From SMAG-U1939 sp035763125 (GTDB taxonomy: Bacteria > Chloroflexota > Ktedonobacteria > Ktedonobacterales > JADMIN01), in NCBI GenBank assembly GCA_035763125.1, contig DASUBU010000156.1, positions 1 through 14,468 of the forward strand: 14,468 nt of DNA. The letters are read 5' to 3'. The notes beneath the pieces were generated by a model, which was not told where the DNA came from, did no database searches, and saw nothing but the letters and a program-made list of their open reading frames with translations. A program made the position numbers and the translations under genes. Positions 5,777-13,472 of this stretch are shown in pieces (the first letter of the stretch is position 1; the number at the start of each line of letters is the position of its first letter).

Positions 5777-6688
5777 TCAAGCGCCGTAGTCGCGCAGCAT
5801 GTCGCTGATCTCGCCGGCCACCTTGAGCGCGTCGTCGAAGGGGCGCTGCCAGATGTTACGGCCGAAGATCAGGCCAGTTGCGCCCGCGTCCATCGCCGTG
5901 CGCGCCTTCTCGATCACGTCACCCTCGCCCTGCATCTCGCCGCCGCTGAAGAGCACCAGCGTCCGCCCGGCCGACTCGATCACCATCCGCGCGGCCTCCT
6001 CAATCGAGGGCTGCATGGTGTTGTAGGGTTTGGGAGCGGCCTTATCCTTCTCAGGGTTGAGCTTGGGCATGTTGACCTTGACGATGTCGGCGCCCAGCTC
6101 GGCGGCTACGCGGGCGGCGTAGTCAATGGCGTAGAGGCTGTCGCGGCCGCCCTTGGCCTCGATCGCCTCGCCGCGCGGATATGACCACACGATGATCGGC
6201 ATGCCGTAGCGATCGGCCTGCTCGCGCACCTTGCGGAATTGGACGAAGTCCTGCTCCTGAATCGGCGAGCCGACGTAGAGCGTGTAGCCCACGGCGTCGG
6301 CGCCCAGGCGGACGGCATCCTCGACGCTGGCGATCACCGGCGAGATCGGCGCCTTGTCGGCGGGGATCTCGGTCTTGCCGTTCAACTTGAGCACCAGCGG
6401 CACCTCGCCAGCATACTGGGCCATGTACTTCTCGGCGATGCCGTACTGGAAGACGATGCCCGAGAAGCGGCCCTCTTTGGCGAGCCGGAGCTGGAAGTCG
6501 GGGTCCTTGGCTGGTGGATTGGGGAAGAAGTCGCGCGGGCCATGCTCGAGGCCCTGGTCAATCGGCAGCAGCAGCAGCGTGCCGTTGCCGGGTCCATAGC
6601 GATAGAGCAAGCGATGGAGCCGGGTGTGCTTGCCGACGCTCAGGTTCATGTCTGAGAGGGTTGGGCGCTTCACACGCGTCATTGCCAT
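5777..6688 (-). CDS. fbaB: Class I fructose-bisphosphate aldolase, DhnA/FbaB type
   Basis: This family splits fructose 1,6-bisphosphate to dihydroxyacetone phosphate and glyceraldehyde 3-phosphate through a Schiff base, in glycolysis or gluconeogenesis. The 303-residue protein has the LPIDQGLEHGP motif (41-51) carrying a conserved Asp44, the Schiff-base lysine Lys204 in DIVKVNMP, the SGGE phosphate-binding stretch (248-251) and GRNIWQRP (276-283) near the end. The barrel is typical of the archaeal-type class I enzymes also found in bacteria. A related DhnA function, making aromatic precursors, is possible but less likely. The ATG at 6688 is chosen because AGGAGA (complement of 6695-6700) lies 6 nt upstream; the frame is open to 6718 without a ribosome site. 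It is transcribed alone, with a promoter near 6843. Confidence 0.92.
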   Translation of the reverse strand: MAMTRVKRPTLSDMNLSVGKHTRLHRLLYRYGPGNGTLLLLPIDQGLEHGPRDFFPNPPAKDPDFQLRLAKEGRFSGIVFQYGIAEKYMAQYAGEVPLVLKLNGKTEIPADKAPISPVIASVEDAVRLGADAVGYTLYVGSPIQEQDFVQFRKVREQADRYGMPIIVWSYPRGEAIEAKGGRDSLYAIDYAARVAAELGADIVKVNMPKLNPEKDKAAPKPYNTMQPSIEEAARMVIESAGRTLVLFSGGEMQGEGDVIEKARTAMDAGATGLIFGRNIWQRPFDDALKVAGEISDMLRDYGA

Positions 6689-6842
6689 GTGGGGTCTCCT
6701 GTCGGGATCGCGTGGCACGGACCACTGGGGCCGGCCGGCGCGTCGTTCTCAATCGCTCAGAAATGCCTATGTCAGGCCGGGCGATGCGGCGGAGACGAGC
6801 TCCGGGCAGGCGCCACCGCCCTCTCCATTGAGGGTCGGGCGT

Positions 6843-6851
6843 AGTATATCA
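6843..6851 (-). promoter_or_regulatory. Extended -10 promoter of the aldolase gene
   Basis: On the minus strand TGA immediately precedes TATACT (complement of 6843-6848), an extended -10 element. No good -35 hexamer is seen. The start would be near 6836, giving a leader of about 148 nt. Nothing else is recognised in the gap 6689-6935. Confidence 0.55.
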
Positions 6852-6935
6852 TGCACGAGCCGCGCCCTTCCACGCCACACGGCACGCCGCTCTAGCCGCA
6901 CGGTACACCGCCCCCAGCACCGCAATGACTCAGAC

Positions 6936-7499
6936 TTAGTTGACATTGACGGGATGGTAGCCGTTTTGCTTGGCGCAGAGGTGCGGCGTATCCATCGCGC
7001 GGCCGCAGTAGGGGCAGCGCGGGCGCCCTGTGGCAAGCACGGCGGTCATGTGCTCGCTGAGGCGCACGGCCTGCGTGGGTGTGATGAAGGCGGAGAAGAG
7101 CGGCTCAACGTCGTCGCGCACCACCATCTCGCCGTCCTCCTCGACCAGCTCAATCGGCGCCGCGCGCAGCAGGATCAGCCGGCGCTCTTCATCATAGCCG
7201 AGCTGGAGCGAGGCGACCTGGAACTCCAGATCGGGCTCGCGGGGGAAGCTCGCCGGAGGGCCTGGTGGCGGCGAGACGGCGGCCAGCGCCTCAGGATGCA
7301 GGGCCTTGCCGCGTGTGATGCGAGCGAGCAACTGGTCCACGGCCAACGAAAGCTGCTCGATGTGCTCGCGTTCGAGCCACATGATGGCCGTGACGGGGCC
7401 ACGGCGGCCGAACAGCCGGAAGCGGCGCGCGCCTGGCTCGCCAACGGCGTCGGCGTCCAGCAGCTCGGCGCGGCCGATCTCACTCAGATCGTCGCTCAT
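6936..7499 (-). CDS. DUF3090 (TIGR03847) family protein with C-terminal zinc-ribbon motif
   Basis: The 187-residue protein matches a family of unknown function best known in Actinobacteria. Features visible are an N-terminal beta-rich half (RFRLFGRRG, VTAIMWLEREHIEQL), a central ELVEEDGE segment, and a C-terminal CPYCGRAMD..HLCAKQNGYHP. The latter holds Cys162, Cys165, His173 and Cys175, a likely zinc site, and an Asn-Gly-Tyr-His ending typical of the family. Its ATG overlaps the MFS stop codon as ATGA (7496-7499), with AGGAGA (complement of 7507-7512) 7 nt upstream, so the two are translationally coupled. The biochemical role is unknown. The family assignment comes from the motif pattern and length. 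Confidence 0.85.
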   Translation of the reverse strand: MSDDLSEIGRAELLDADAVGEPGARRFRLFGRRGPVTAIMWLEREHIEQLSLAVDQLLARITRGKALHPEALAAVSPPPGPPASFPREPDLEFQVASLQLGYDEERRLILLRAAPIELVEEDGEMVVRDDVEPLFSAFITPTQAVRLSEHMTAVLATGRPRCPYCGRAMDTPHLCAKQNGYHPVNVN

Positions 7500-8959
7500 T
7501 GTGCGCTCTCCTTCCCCTGGCGTGTGGCGACTGCACGCCTGGGCGCCAGATCGCGCGCATAGATCGAGGCGCCCAGTATCCCTATGATACCCCCCACTAG
7601 CAGCGTTGGCACCCCCACGATCAGCAGCGCGACGCCGGTCCGCTCGTGCAGTGCCGTCGAGATGGCGCCGACGACGCTCGGCGCCCAGACATCGCCCAGC
7701 AAATGCGAGAGCAGCAGCGTCACCGCCACGGCCGTCGCCCGCAGCATCGGCGGCGTCGCGTCTTGCGTGGCGGCCGTCAGCGGGCCGGCCGGCAGGGTCA
7801 GCGCAAGCACCGCCAGCGTACCGCTCAACGCGAAGAGCGGCAGCGAGTGGGCAAGCAGCATGCCGGCGTAGACTGGCAGCGCGAGCGCGAAGCCAAGAGG
7901 GGCGACCAGCACGCGCCCGCCCACGATGCGCCGGCTCAGCCAGTCGGCCAGATTCCCGCCGAGAAGCTGGCCCGCCAGCCCGCCCGCGACGACGATCAGC
8001 CCCATCAGCACGGCCGCTTCTTCCGCGTTCAGCCGAAACGGTCCCGCCGGAGAGCGAACGTAGATCGGCAGGAACGCGACGGCGGGCGTAGTGGCGGCGA
8101 AGATGAGTGCTTGCAGGAACGTCACCAGCCAGACAGTGCGGATGCCCAGCACTGCGCGCATGCCTGCCAGGGATGTGCGCACCGATGCGCGTCGCTGCCT
8201 ACGCGCCCCACTGCCCGCGGACGGTGCGGCTTCGGGATGTTGGCCCGCGATGGCTGCTGCTGCCTGCGGGTCGTTGCTCGCTTCGCCGGCGATGGGCGCC
8301 TCGGGGACGCGCGCGATGACCAGTGCGAGCAGCAGCCCCGGCAGCGCGGCGCACAGGAACGCGACGCGCCAGCCGCGGTCGGGGCCGAGCCAGTGGATCA
8401 GCGCGCCGCCGAGCGCGAACGCCAGCGCGATACCGACAAGCTGCCCAGCGCCCCAGCGGCTCATCACGCGGGCGCGTGCGCGCAGTGGGAAATGAGCGCT
8501 GAGCAGCGCGGTGCCGGCGGGATAGTAGCTTGCCTCGCCGATGCCAACCGCCGCGCGTGTGGCGAACAGGCCGAAGAAACCGCCCACGAAGGCCGTGGCC
8601 CCACTTGCCAGACTCCAGATCATCAGGCCCACCGCGACAACCTTCGCCCGCGCCACGCGATCCGCCAGCAAACCGAGCGGGATGGCCGCCAGCGTGTAGA
8701 CCAGCAGGAACGCGCTGCTCAAGAGGCCCACATCGCGGTCGGTCAAGTGGAACTGGGCCTTGAGCGTGGGGCCAACGGCGACGGCGAGCAGGCGGTCGAG
8801 GTAATTGACGGCGTTGACGGCGAACATTAGCCAGAAGACGGTCATCGCGCGCGAGAGCGGGCCAGCGTAGAGAGAGGAGCGCGTGGCGTTATCAGCGGTC
8901 GTGTTCGGCCGGCTCGATGGCGTGGGCGGCGTGCCGCCCCCGGCGGGCGCCTCTGCCAC
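7496..8959 (-). CDS. Major facilitator superfamily transporter
   Basis: The 487-residue protein has about 12 membrane helices. After a Pro/Thr-rich cytoplasmic tail (1-37), helix 1 ends in NYLDR (52-56). The loop 2-3 signature is GLLADRVARAK (96-106) and helix 4 has GIGEASYYPAG (139-149), as in Spinster-like and related MFS members. A charged, Ala-rich central loop (about 219-265) separates the two six-helix halves. The substrate cannot be told from sequence; small organic anions, sugars or lipids are all known for relatives. The start is GTG at 8959, with GGGAGG (complement of 8966-8971) 6 nt upstream. It is the first gene of a two-gene unit with the DUF3090 gene. No clear promoter is seen in the 134-bp gap upstream (8960-9093). 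Confidence 0.88.
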   Translation of the reverse strand: MAEAPAGGGTPPTPSSRPNTTADNATRSSLYAGPLSRAMTVFWLMFAVNAVNYLDRLLAVAVGPTLKAQFHLTDRDVGLLSSAFLLVYTLAAIPLGLLADRVARAKVVAVGLMIWSLASGATAFVGGFFGLFATRAAVGIGEASYYPAGTALLSAHFPLRARARVMSRWGAGQLVGIALAFALGGALIHWLGPDRGWRVAFLCAALPGLLLALVIARVPEAPIAGEASNDPQAAAAIAGQHPEAAPSAGSGARRQRRASVRTSLAGMRAVLGIRTVWLVTFLQALIFAATTPAVAFLPIYVRSPAGPFRLNAEEAAVLMGLIVVAGGLAGQLLGGNLADWLSRRIVGGRVLVAPLGFALALPVYAGMLLAHSLPLFALSGTLAVLALTLPAGPLTAATQDATPPMLRATAVAVTLLLSHLLGDVWAPSVVGAISTALHERTGVALLIVGVPTLLVGGIIGILGASIYARDLAPRRAVATRQGKESAQ

Positions 8960-9093
8960 GTTGAGCCTCCCCCGCTGCTAGACTTCTCTTCGGGCGGCCT
9001 GCCAGTGGCACAGCGCATTCCGCTTCCTGGGGGCTGCGCACTACCATCGGCCGCCAGAGCAATCGCTCCCGGCTGGCACACTACCACATTTCG

Positions 9094-10014
9094 TCAGCGG
9101 CGTGCGGCCGGCAACCGTACCATTGCGTAGCGGTCCCAGCCGGCGAGATCGGCGCCCACGCGTACCTCCGCGCCGGGGAACGTCTCGCACGCCAGCGCCT
9201 CGACGGCAGTGCGCTGGTCATAGCCGAATTCGACCAGCAGCGCCGCGCCGGACCGCAGATGGGCCGGTGCCTCGGCAAAGAAGCGGCGTAGGTGGCCCAG
9301 GCCGTCGCGCGCGCCGTAGAGCGCCAGCGCTGGCTCGTAGCGCCGCACGTCGTCGGCGAGGATCGTTGCGTCGCGTGGGGCAACGTACGGCAGGTTGGCG
9401 AGCAGCAGGTCCACTGGCTCCGGCAGCGGGGCCAGCAGATCGCCCTGGAGGAAGGTTACGCGCCCGGCGACGCCGAGCTGGGCAGCGTTCTCGGCGGCCA
9501 GCGCCAGCGCCTCGGCGGAGACGTCGGTGGCGTAGATGCGCGCCAGGCGCGGCTCGTGGACGGCGACCGCAAGGGCGATCGCGCCGGAGCCGGTGCCGAT
9601 ATCGGCCGCGATGGGCGCCTCGCCGCGCTCGATGCGTGCGCGCACCTCGGCCAGCGCCGCCTCCACCAGCAGCTCTGTCTCGGGCCGTGGGATCAGCGCG
9701 CGGCGGTCGGTGAGGAAGTCGAGTCCCATGAACTCGCGGTGGCCGGTCAGATAGGCCACCGGCTCGCCAGCCCGCCGGCGCGCGATCAGGTCCGCGAAGC
9801 GGGAGGTCTCCTCAGCGGTGAGCGCGCGCTCGGGATAGGCCAGCAGCGTCGCGCGCGGCGCTCCCGTCACGTGGCCGAGCAGCACCTGCGCGTCGAGCGC
9901 GGGCGTGGCGGAGGCTTCCGTCTCGCGGAGGCGTCGCGAGGCAGCGGCCAGCGCCGCGCCGTAGGTACGCGCCTGCTCCAATGCGCGGACGTCTTCGTCA
10001 TTGCTGGTCGGCAT
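9094..10014 (-). CDS. prmC: Peptide chain release factor N5-glutamine methyltransferase PrmC (HemK)
   Basis: PrmC methylates the glutamine of the GGQ motif in release factors RF1 and RF2, using SAM. The 306-residue protein has the N-terminal helical domain (about 15-95) with LDAQVLLGHV, the linker motif LIPRPETE (107-114), the SAM site ADIGTGSGAIAL (137-148), Asp164 and the catalytic motif NLPY at 207-210. Most family members have NPPY; the Leu variant occurs in some lineages. The later LVEFGYDQ and GWDRYAMVR also fit. The start is uncertain. ATG at 10014 suits the family's N-terminus but has only a weak ribosome site; an in-frame GTG at 10074, 4 nt after the DUF4012 stop, is the alternative. 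It is likely co-transcribed with the DUF4012 gene. No prfA is nearby. Confidence 0.9.
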   Translation of the reverse strand: MPTSNDEDVRALEQARTYGAALAAASRRLRETEASATPALDAQVLLGHVTGAPRATLLAYPERALTAEETSRFADLIARRRAGEPVAYLTGHREFMGLDFLTDRRALIPRPETELLVEAALAEVRARIERGEAPIAADIGTGSGAIALAVAVHEPRLARIYATDVSAEALALAAENAAQLGVAGRVTFLQGDLLAPLPEPVDLLLANLPYVAPRDATILADDVRRYEPALALYGARDGLGHLRRFFAEAPAHLRSGAALLVEFGYDQRTAVEALACETFPGAEVRVGADLAGWDRYAMVRLPAARR

Positions 10015-10077
10015 GGCGCTGCCACTCGCTTCCCGGCCCACGCATGGGTCGCCGCTCCCACCTGCTGTCCTCACGCA

Positions 10078-13000
10078 TCAGAAGGCGACGCTGACGAGCG
10101 TGTTCTCGAGCAGCTTTATCCTGTCGTAGCCCTTCGCCGGCTTCTTGCCCTGAATGAGCGCCGCCCACTGCGCCTCGTTGCTGATGGTCGGGTCGGCGCC
10201 GATGTTGGGGTGCCTGGCGCGGAGCTGCGAGGCATCCACGTAGACCGTCAGATAGTTGCCCACGCCGGTCAGGAAGTCGCTTGCCCCGGCCTGCTTCTCC
10301 ACCAGCTCGGTGTAGGTGCCGTGGCCATCAGCGCCCATCGTGAAGGCGTGCGGCGTGTAGTAGGTGATGTAGATGTTCTGCGTGCGCGCCACGCGCCCCT
10401 CCAGATGATTGACGCAGCCATTGAGGGCATCATACTGCGTGACGGACATGCTGCCGGAGCGGGTATTCTGGAAATCGAAGAGCGTCTCGACGGTGTGCGT
10501 CGGATCCAGCGAGGGGCCGCACGAGATGAAGAGCGAGCCGAAGACCATCGTGCGCCCCGGTACGTCGCTGGTAGTCGTCGGGCCGTGGAAGAGATGGACC
10601 TCGCTGGTGCAGTCGGCAATCTCAGTGCCGGCGCTACAGCCTGCGAAATGAACCCCATCCCTAGGGACAAACCCCGAGTAGCCCAGAATCGTCGCGTCTC
10701 CCGGCAGGTAGGTGCGCTGCATATCTATGTAGTCTTGCTGCTGCTCGTTGCCGTCCCAGACGGGACCGTGCACCGCATAGGTGACGGAGATCTGCAGGCG
10801 ATGCAGCGCGCCGCCGTCGGGCAGCAGCGTGACGTAGTCGGTCTGGTGCTCGCTGACGAAGGCGTTGGCCTTGTTGCCGCCGTCATTGGTATCCACCACG
10901 AAGAAGCCGTCGCCGTTGCCGCGGGCAATCTCGGCGGAAAGGCCAAGCTGGCGCAGGATCAGCTCGGCCTGCGGGTCGCGGAAATAGATCTGAAGATCCT
11001 TGGCTTTCAGCGCATCCACGGCGACTTTGAAGACCTTCTTGAGCTGGTCGCCGTGCATCGCCTTGATGCGGTTGAGCATCTCGGTGGCCAGGTCGTGCGT
11101 GAAGCCTTTGCGCGGCTTGGTCTTGGGTGTCGCGCCGCCGAGCTGGAACCTATGGATGGTGAACTCGAGATTCTGTGGGGTGACGGTCGCGCCCCACTCT
11201 GGCACCTTGATGGGGCCGGTGATCTGGAGCAGCTCTTCGATCAGCACCGGGTCGAAGGCGACTACCCCCTGGAGCTGGGCGCCGCCAGGCACCTTGTTGG
11301 GGGTATCCTCGACGATCTGCATGGCGGTCTGGGCGTTGGTCGGGAAGTTGGGCGAGAGGCCAGAGTCGCGCAGGCCCCAGGCGATCTGGCAGGCGGGATC
11401 CTGGCGATAGGGCCACCACCAGTAGTAGTTCGGCGGCTGCGGCCCGGCGCTTTGGCAATCTGGCTGGTCGGCGGCAGTGAGGCCCGCCTTCTGGAGGAAG
11501 GTGTCGTAGTAGTCGTGGTCGAGATTGTAGGTATCTTCGAGGGTCAGCGGGTGTGTCTTGGATTGCCGGCCGCCGTCGAGCGTCAGGACGCCGTAGTTGC
11601 CCATGAAGCCGCCGGCCGGGCGCAGTTCGGAGCGGTCCATCGCGACGACGAGATAGTACGCTGGCTGGCCGATGCCGAGCAGCGCCGGCGCGCTATCGAG
11701 CAGCCGCTGCATCTCGGCCAGGATCGGCGGCGCCGAGGGCAGCAGCGTGAGATACTTGTCGAACTTGGCGAGCGGGCCACTCAGGCTGGCATGGTCGAGC
11801 TGCTGGTAGGCCACCAGCGCGTCTGCCAGACGCACCTGGCCGTCGGCGAGCACCTGCTTGGCCTGGTTGATGTCGTCCGTCGTCAGGCCGGGGGCGCTGC
11901 TGTCGGCGGCCAGCGCGCCGCCTTGCAGTGGGGTGAGGATGGTCTGCGCGACCTGGATGCCTTCGTCGGCGGTGGTGGTCAGGTCGAAGCCGATGCGTGT
12001 CAGCAGCCGGTAGTTGCGCACGCTGGAGCTGACACCAGAGAGCGGGGCGCCGACGATATTGATGGCGCTGTTGATCTCGAAGAGGTCGTGCGAGAGGCCA
12101 TCCACCTGGGCCTGCGCCTCTTTGAGCGTGGCCGCGTTGAGCAGCGCCGCCTGGTCGGCCATCAGCCCTTGCAGCGTGTCCACACGGCGGAGCGCGTCGT
12201 TGGTGTCGTAGGCCAGGCGCAGGATGGGAATCACCGGCGCGCAGCACGTCAGCATGAAGCCGAGCACGAAGAAGGCGAGCATGGCGGCGGCCGCCGGGCG
12301 TGTGCGCATCAGCAGCCGGAAGCGCGTCCTACGGCTCATCGGCGCGTGCACCGCGCCCAGCCGTGCCAGCGTATTCAGCGACTCGGCCACCGGATCGCTG
12401 TCGTCGCGGCCATCGTCCCAGCCGCCCCGGCCGGGGGTCCAGAGGGCGCCGCTGTCATCATCATAGCGGCCGGCGTAGTCCATGCTCGGACCGAAGTCGG
12501 TGGCCCAGCCGGTATCCCAGGTACCGGTCTCCCAGCCGGCGTCCTCCCATTTGTCGTCCTCCCAGCCGGAAGGAAATGGCTTGCCGCCGCCTCGCTGGGC
12601 GTCGCGGGTGCCGCGCCCGCCATCTCGCTGGCGCAGATGTGCGCGCTCGTCCTCGAACTCTGGCTGGTCGGGCAGATCAAAAGGCGCCTCGTCGTGGCGG
12701 TCCCACGAATCGAGGGTCTGCGGGTCGAAGTCGGAGGCACGCCAGTCGCCGGATTGGGGATGGCGCATCGCGTCGGCGGCGCGGCGCACGCCCGCGCCGA
12801 TGCGCTTGGCCTGGCTGGTGAGCGCGGCGAAGGCGTCGTTGCGGGCGCGCGAGAGCAGCCCGCCGCCGGAGGGGCCAGCGCTGCCGGGTCGGCCGTTGCC
12901 CGCGCGCGGGTCATAGGGCGCCGGCGCGGGGCCATTGCGACGTGGGCGGGAGGGGCTGGCAGGCTGGCGGGCGTCGTCAGGATCGGGCGCGTAGCGGCTG

Positions 13001-13131
13001 AGCAGGCCACCGTCGCCGCCCTGATTCGCGGGTGGGCCGCCGGGCGCCGCATGGCGCCGCGCCTCGCGCGCACTCTGGGGTCCGCGCGGACCGCTCGCGG
13101 GGCGTTGTGTCCGGTTGTCGCCGTCGTCCAT
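10078..13131 (-). CDS. Large DUF4012-family membrane protein with disordered, Trp-repeat N-terminal tail
   Basis: This 1017-residue protein has three parts. Residues 1-270 are hydrophilic, rich in Gly, Pro, Arg and Asp, and contain a tryptophan repeat (190-209). One hydrophobic membrane segment lies at about 279-305. The rest should be extracytoplasmic: a helical stretch (about 310-485), then the DUF4012 signature SELRPAGGFMGNYG (501-514) and SPNFPTNAQTA. Tyr/Trp-rich and cysteine-containing segments follow. DUF4012 proteins are common in Chloroflexota, Actinobacteria and candidate phyla; their role is not established, though many lie in cell-surface polysaccharide loci. The ATG at 13131 is the chosen start; an in-frame GTG at 13170 would add 13 residues, and neither has a good ribosome site. 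prmC follows closely. The family call is firm, the function unknown. Confidence 0.88.
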   Translation of the reverse strand: MDDGDNRTQRPASGPRGPQSAREARRHAAPGGPPANQGGDGGLLSRYAPDPDDARQPASPSRPRRNGPAPAPYDPRAGNGRPGSAGPSGGGLLSRARNDAFAALTSQAKRIGAGVRRAADAMRHPQSGDWRASDFDPQTLDSWDRHDEAPFDLPDQPEFEDERAHLRQRDGGRGTRDAQRGGGKPFPSGWEDDKWEDAGWETGTWDTGWATDFGPSMDYAGRYDDDSGALWTPGRGGWDDGRDDSDPVAESLNTLARLGAVHAPMSRRTRFRLLMRTRPAAAAMLAFFVLGFMLTCCAPVIPILRLAYDTNDALRRVDTLQGLMADQAALLNAATLKEAQAQVDGLSHDLFEINSAINIVGAPLSGVSSSVRNYRLLTRIGFDLTTTADEGIQVAQTILTPLQGGALAADSSAPGLTTDDINQAKQVLADGQVRLADALVAYQQLDHASLSGPLAKFDKYLTLLPSAPPILAEMQRLLDSAPALLGIGQPAYYLVVAMDRSELRPAGGFMGNYGVLTLDGGRQSKTHPLTLEDTYNLDHDYYDTFLQKAGLTAADQPDCQSAGPQPPNYYWWWPYRQDPACQIAWGLRDSGLSPNFPTNAQTAMQIVEDTPNKVPGGAQLQGVVAFDPVLIEELLQITGPIKVPEWGATVTPQNLEFTIHRFQLGGATPKTKPRKGFTHDLATEMLNRIKAMHGDQLKKVFKVAVDALKAKDLQIYFRDPQAELILRQLGLSAEIARGNGDGFFVVDTNDGGNKANAFVSEHQTDYVTLLPDGGALHRLQISVTYAVHGPVWDGNEQQQDYIDMQRTYLPGDATILGYSGFVPRDGVHFAGCSAGTEIADCTSEVHLFHGPTTTSDVPGRTMVFGSLFISCGPSLDPTHTVETLFDFQNTRSGSMSVTQYDALNGCVNHLEGRVARTQNIYITYYTPHAFTMGADGHGTYTELVEKQAGASDFLTGVGNYLTVYVDASQLRARHPNIGADPTISNEAQWAALIQGKKPAKGYDRIKLLENTLVSVAF

Positions 13132-13218
13132 GCTGCCGCTCGTTTCCTCGCCCGCCAAGGGAACGCACACACCGAGCCGGATTGGGGGTCGGCGGTCGCT
13201 ATGCGCTCGTCACGTCAC

Positions 13219-13247
13219 TTGGGGCGAGTCTTGCCGAGCTTTATGAT
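13219..13247 (+). promoter_or_regulatory. Candidate plus-strand promoter between the DUF4012 and lpd genes
   Basis: TTGGGG (13219-13224) and TATGAT (13242-13247) are exactly 17 nt apart. It points right, against both neighbouring genes, into the gap 13171-13438. A good Shine-Dalgarno sequence and ATG follow 37-46 nt downstream. It may serve a small gene or an RNA antisense to the 3' end of lpd, or be chance. Confidence 0.35.
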
Positions 13248-13292
13248 GCAAGAACTAGCCCACACGGGAGTACGACGCTTCGCGGAGGTGAA

Positions 13293-13472
13293 ATGTGCCG
13301 CCCGGCGCCCCGCCCGCCCAAAATGTTCAACCAACTCTCAGCCGACGGCGGCCAAGCCCGACCGTCGGCAGGCTATCATCCCGCCGCGCGGGGCGTCAAG
13401 GCGCATGGGACTCAGCAGGTGGTCCGGCGCGGCCAGCCCTACCGCCGGGCCGCTGCCGCGCTGCGAATGTAG
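13293..13472 (+). CDS. Possible small basic protein, 59 residues, unrecognised
   Basis: ATG at 13293 is preceded by GGAGGTG (13284-13290), one of the best Shine-Dalgarno matches in the window although spacing is short (4 nt after GGAGG), and by a promoter-like pair. The ORF runs to TAG at 13470-13472 and overlaps the 3' end of lpd on the other strand by 34 bp. The product would be rich in Arg, Pro and Ala, with no signal peptide, membrane helix or known motif. GC-rich DNA often has such ORFs by chance, so this is a low-confidence call made only because of the upstream signals. Confidence 0.2.
   Translation: MCRPAPRPPKMFNQLSADGGQARPSAGYHPAARGVKAHGTQQVVRRGQPYRRAAAALRM
13341..13369 (-). terminator. 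Hairpin downstream of lpd, candidate terminator
   Basis: GCCGACGG (13341-13348) and CCGTCGGC (13362-13369) form a perfect 8-bp stem with a 13-nt loop. It lies about 70 nt past the lpd stop codon. On the minus strand it is followed by a T-enriched but interrupted stretch, not a clean U tract. It could terminate or protect the lpd transcript. Confidence 0.4.

Noticed and set aside
6624..7562. Plus-strand frame (312 codons) across the aldolase promoter and DUF3090 gene
   Set aside because: It overlaps a well-supported antisense gene and its promoter region and has no recognisable domain.
7646..8830. Long plus-strand frame (394 codons) opposite the MFS gene
   Set aside because: Gln/Arg/Ala-rich shadow of a clear membrane transporter on the other strand; no ribosome site or motif.
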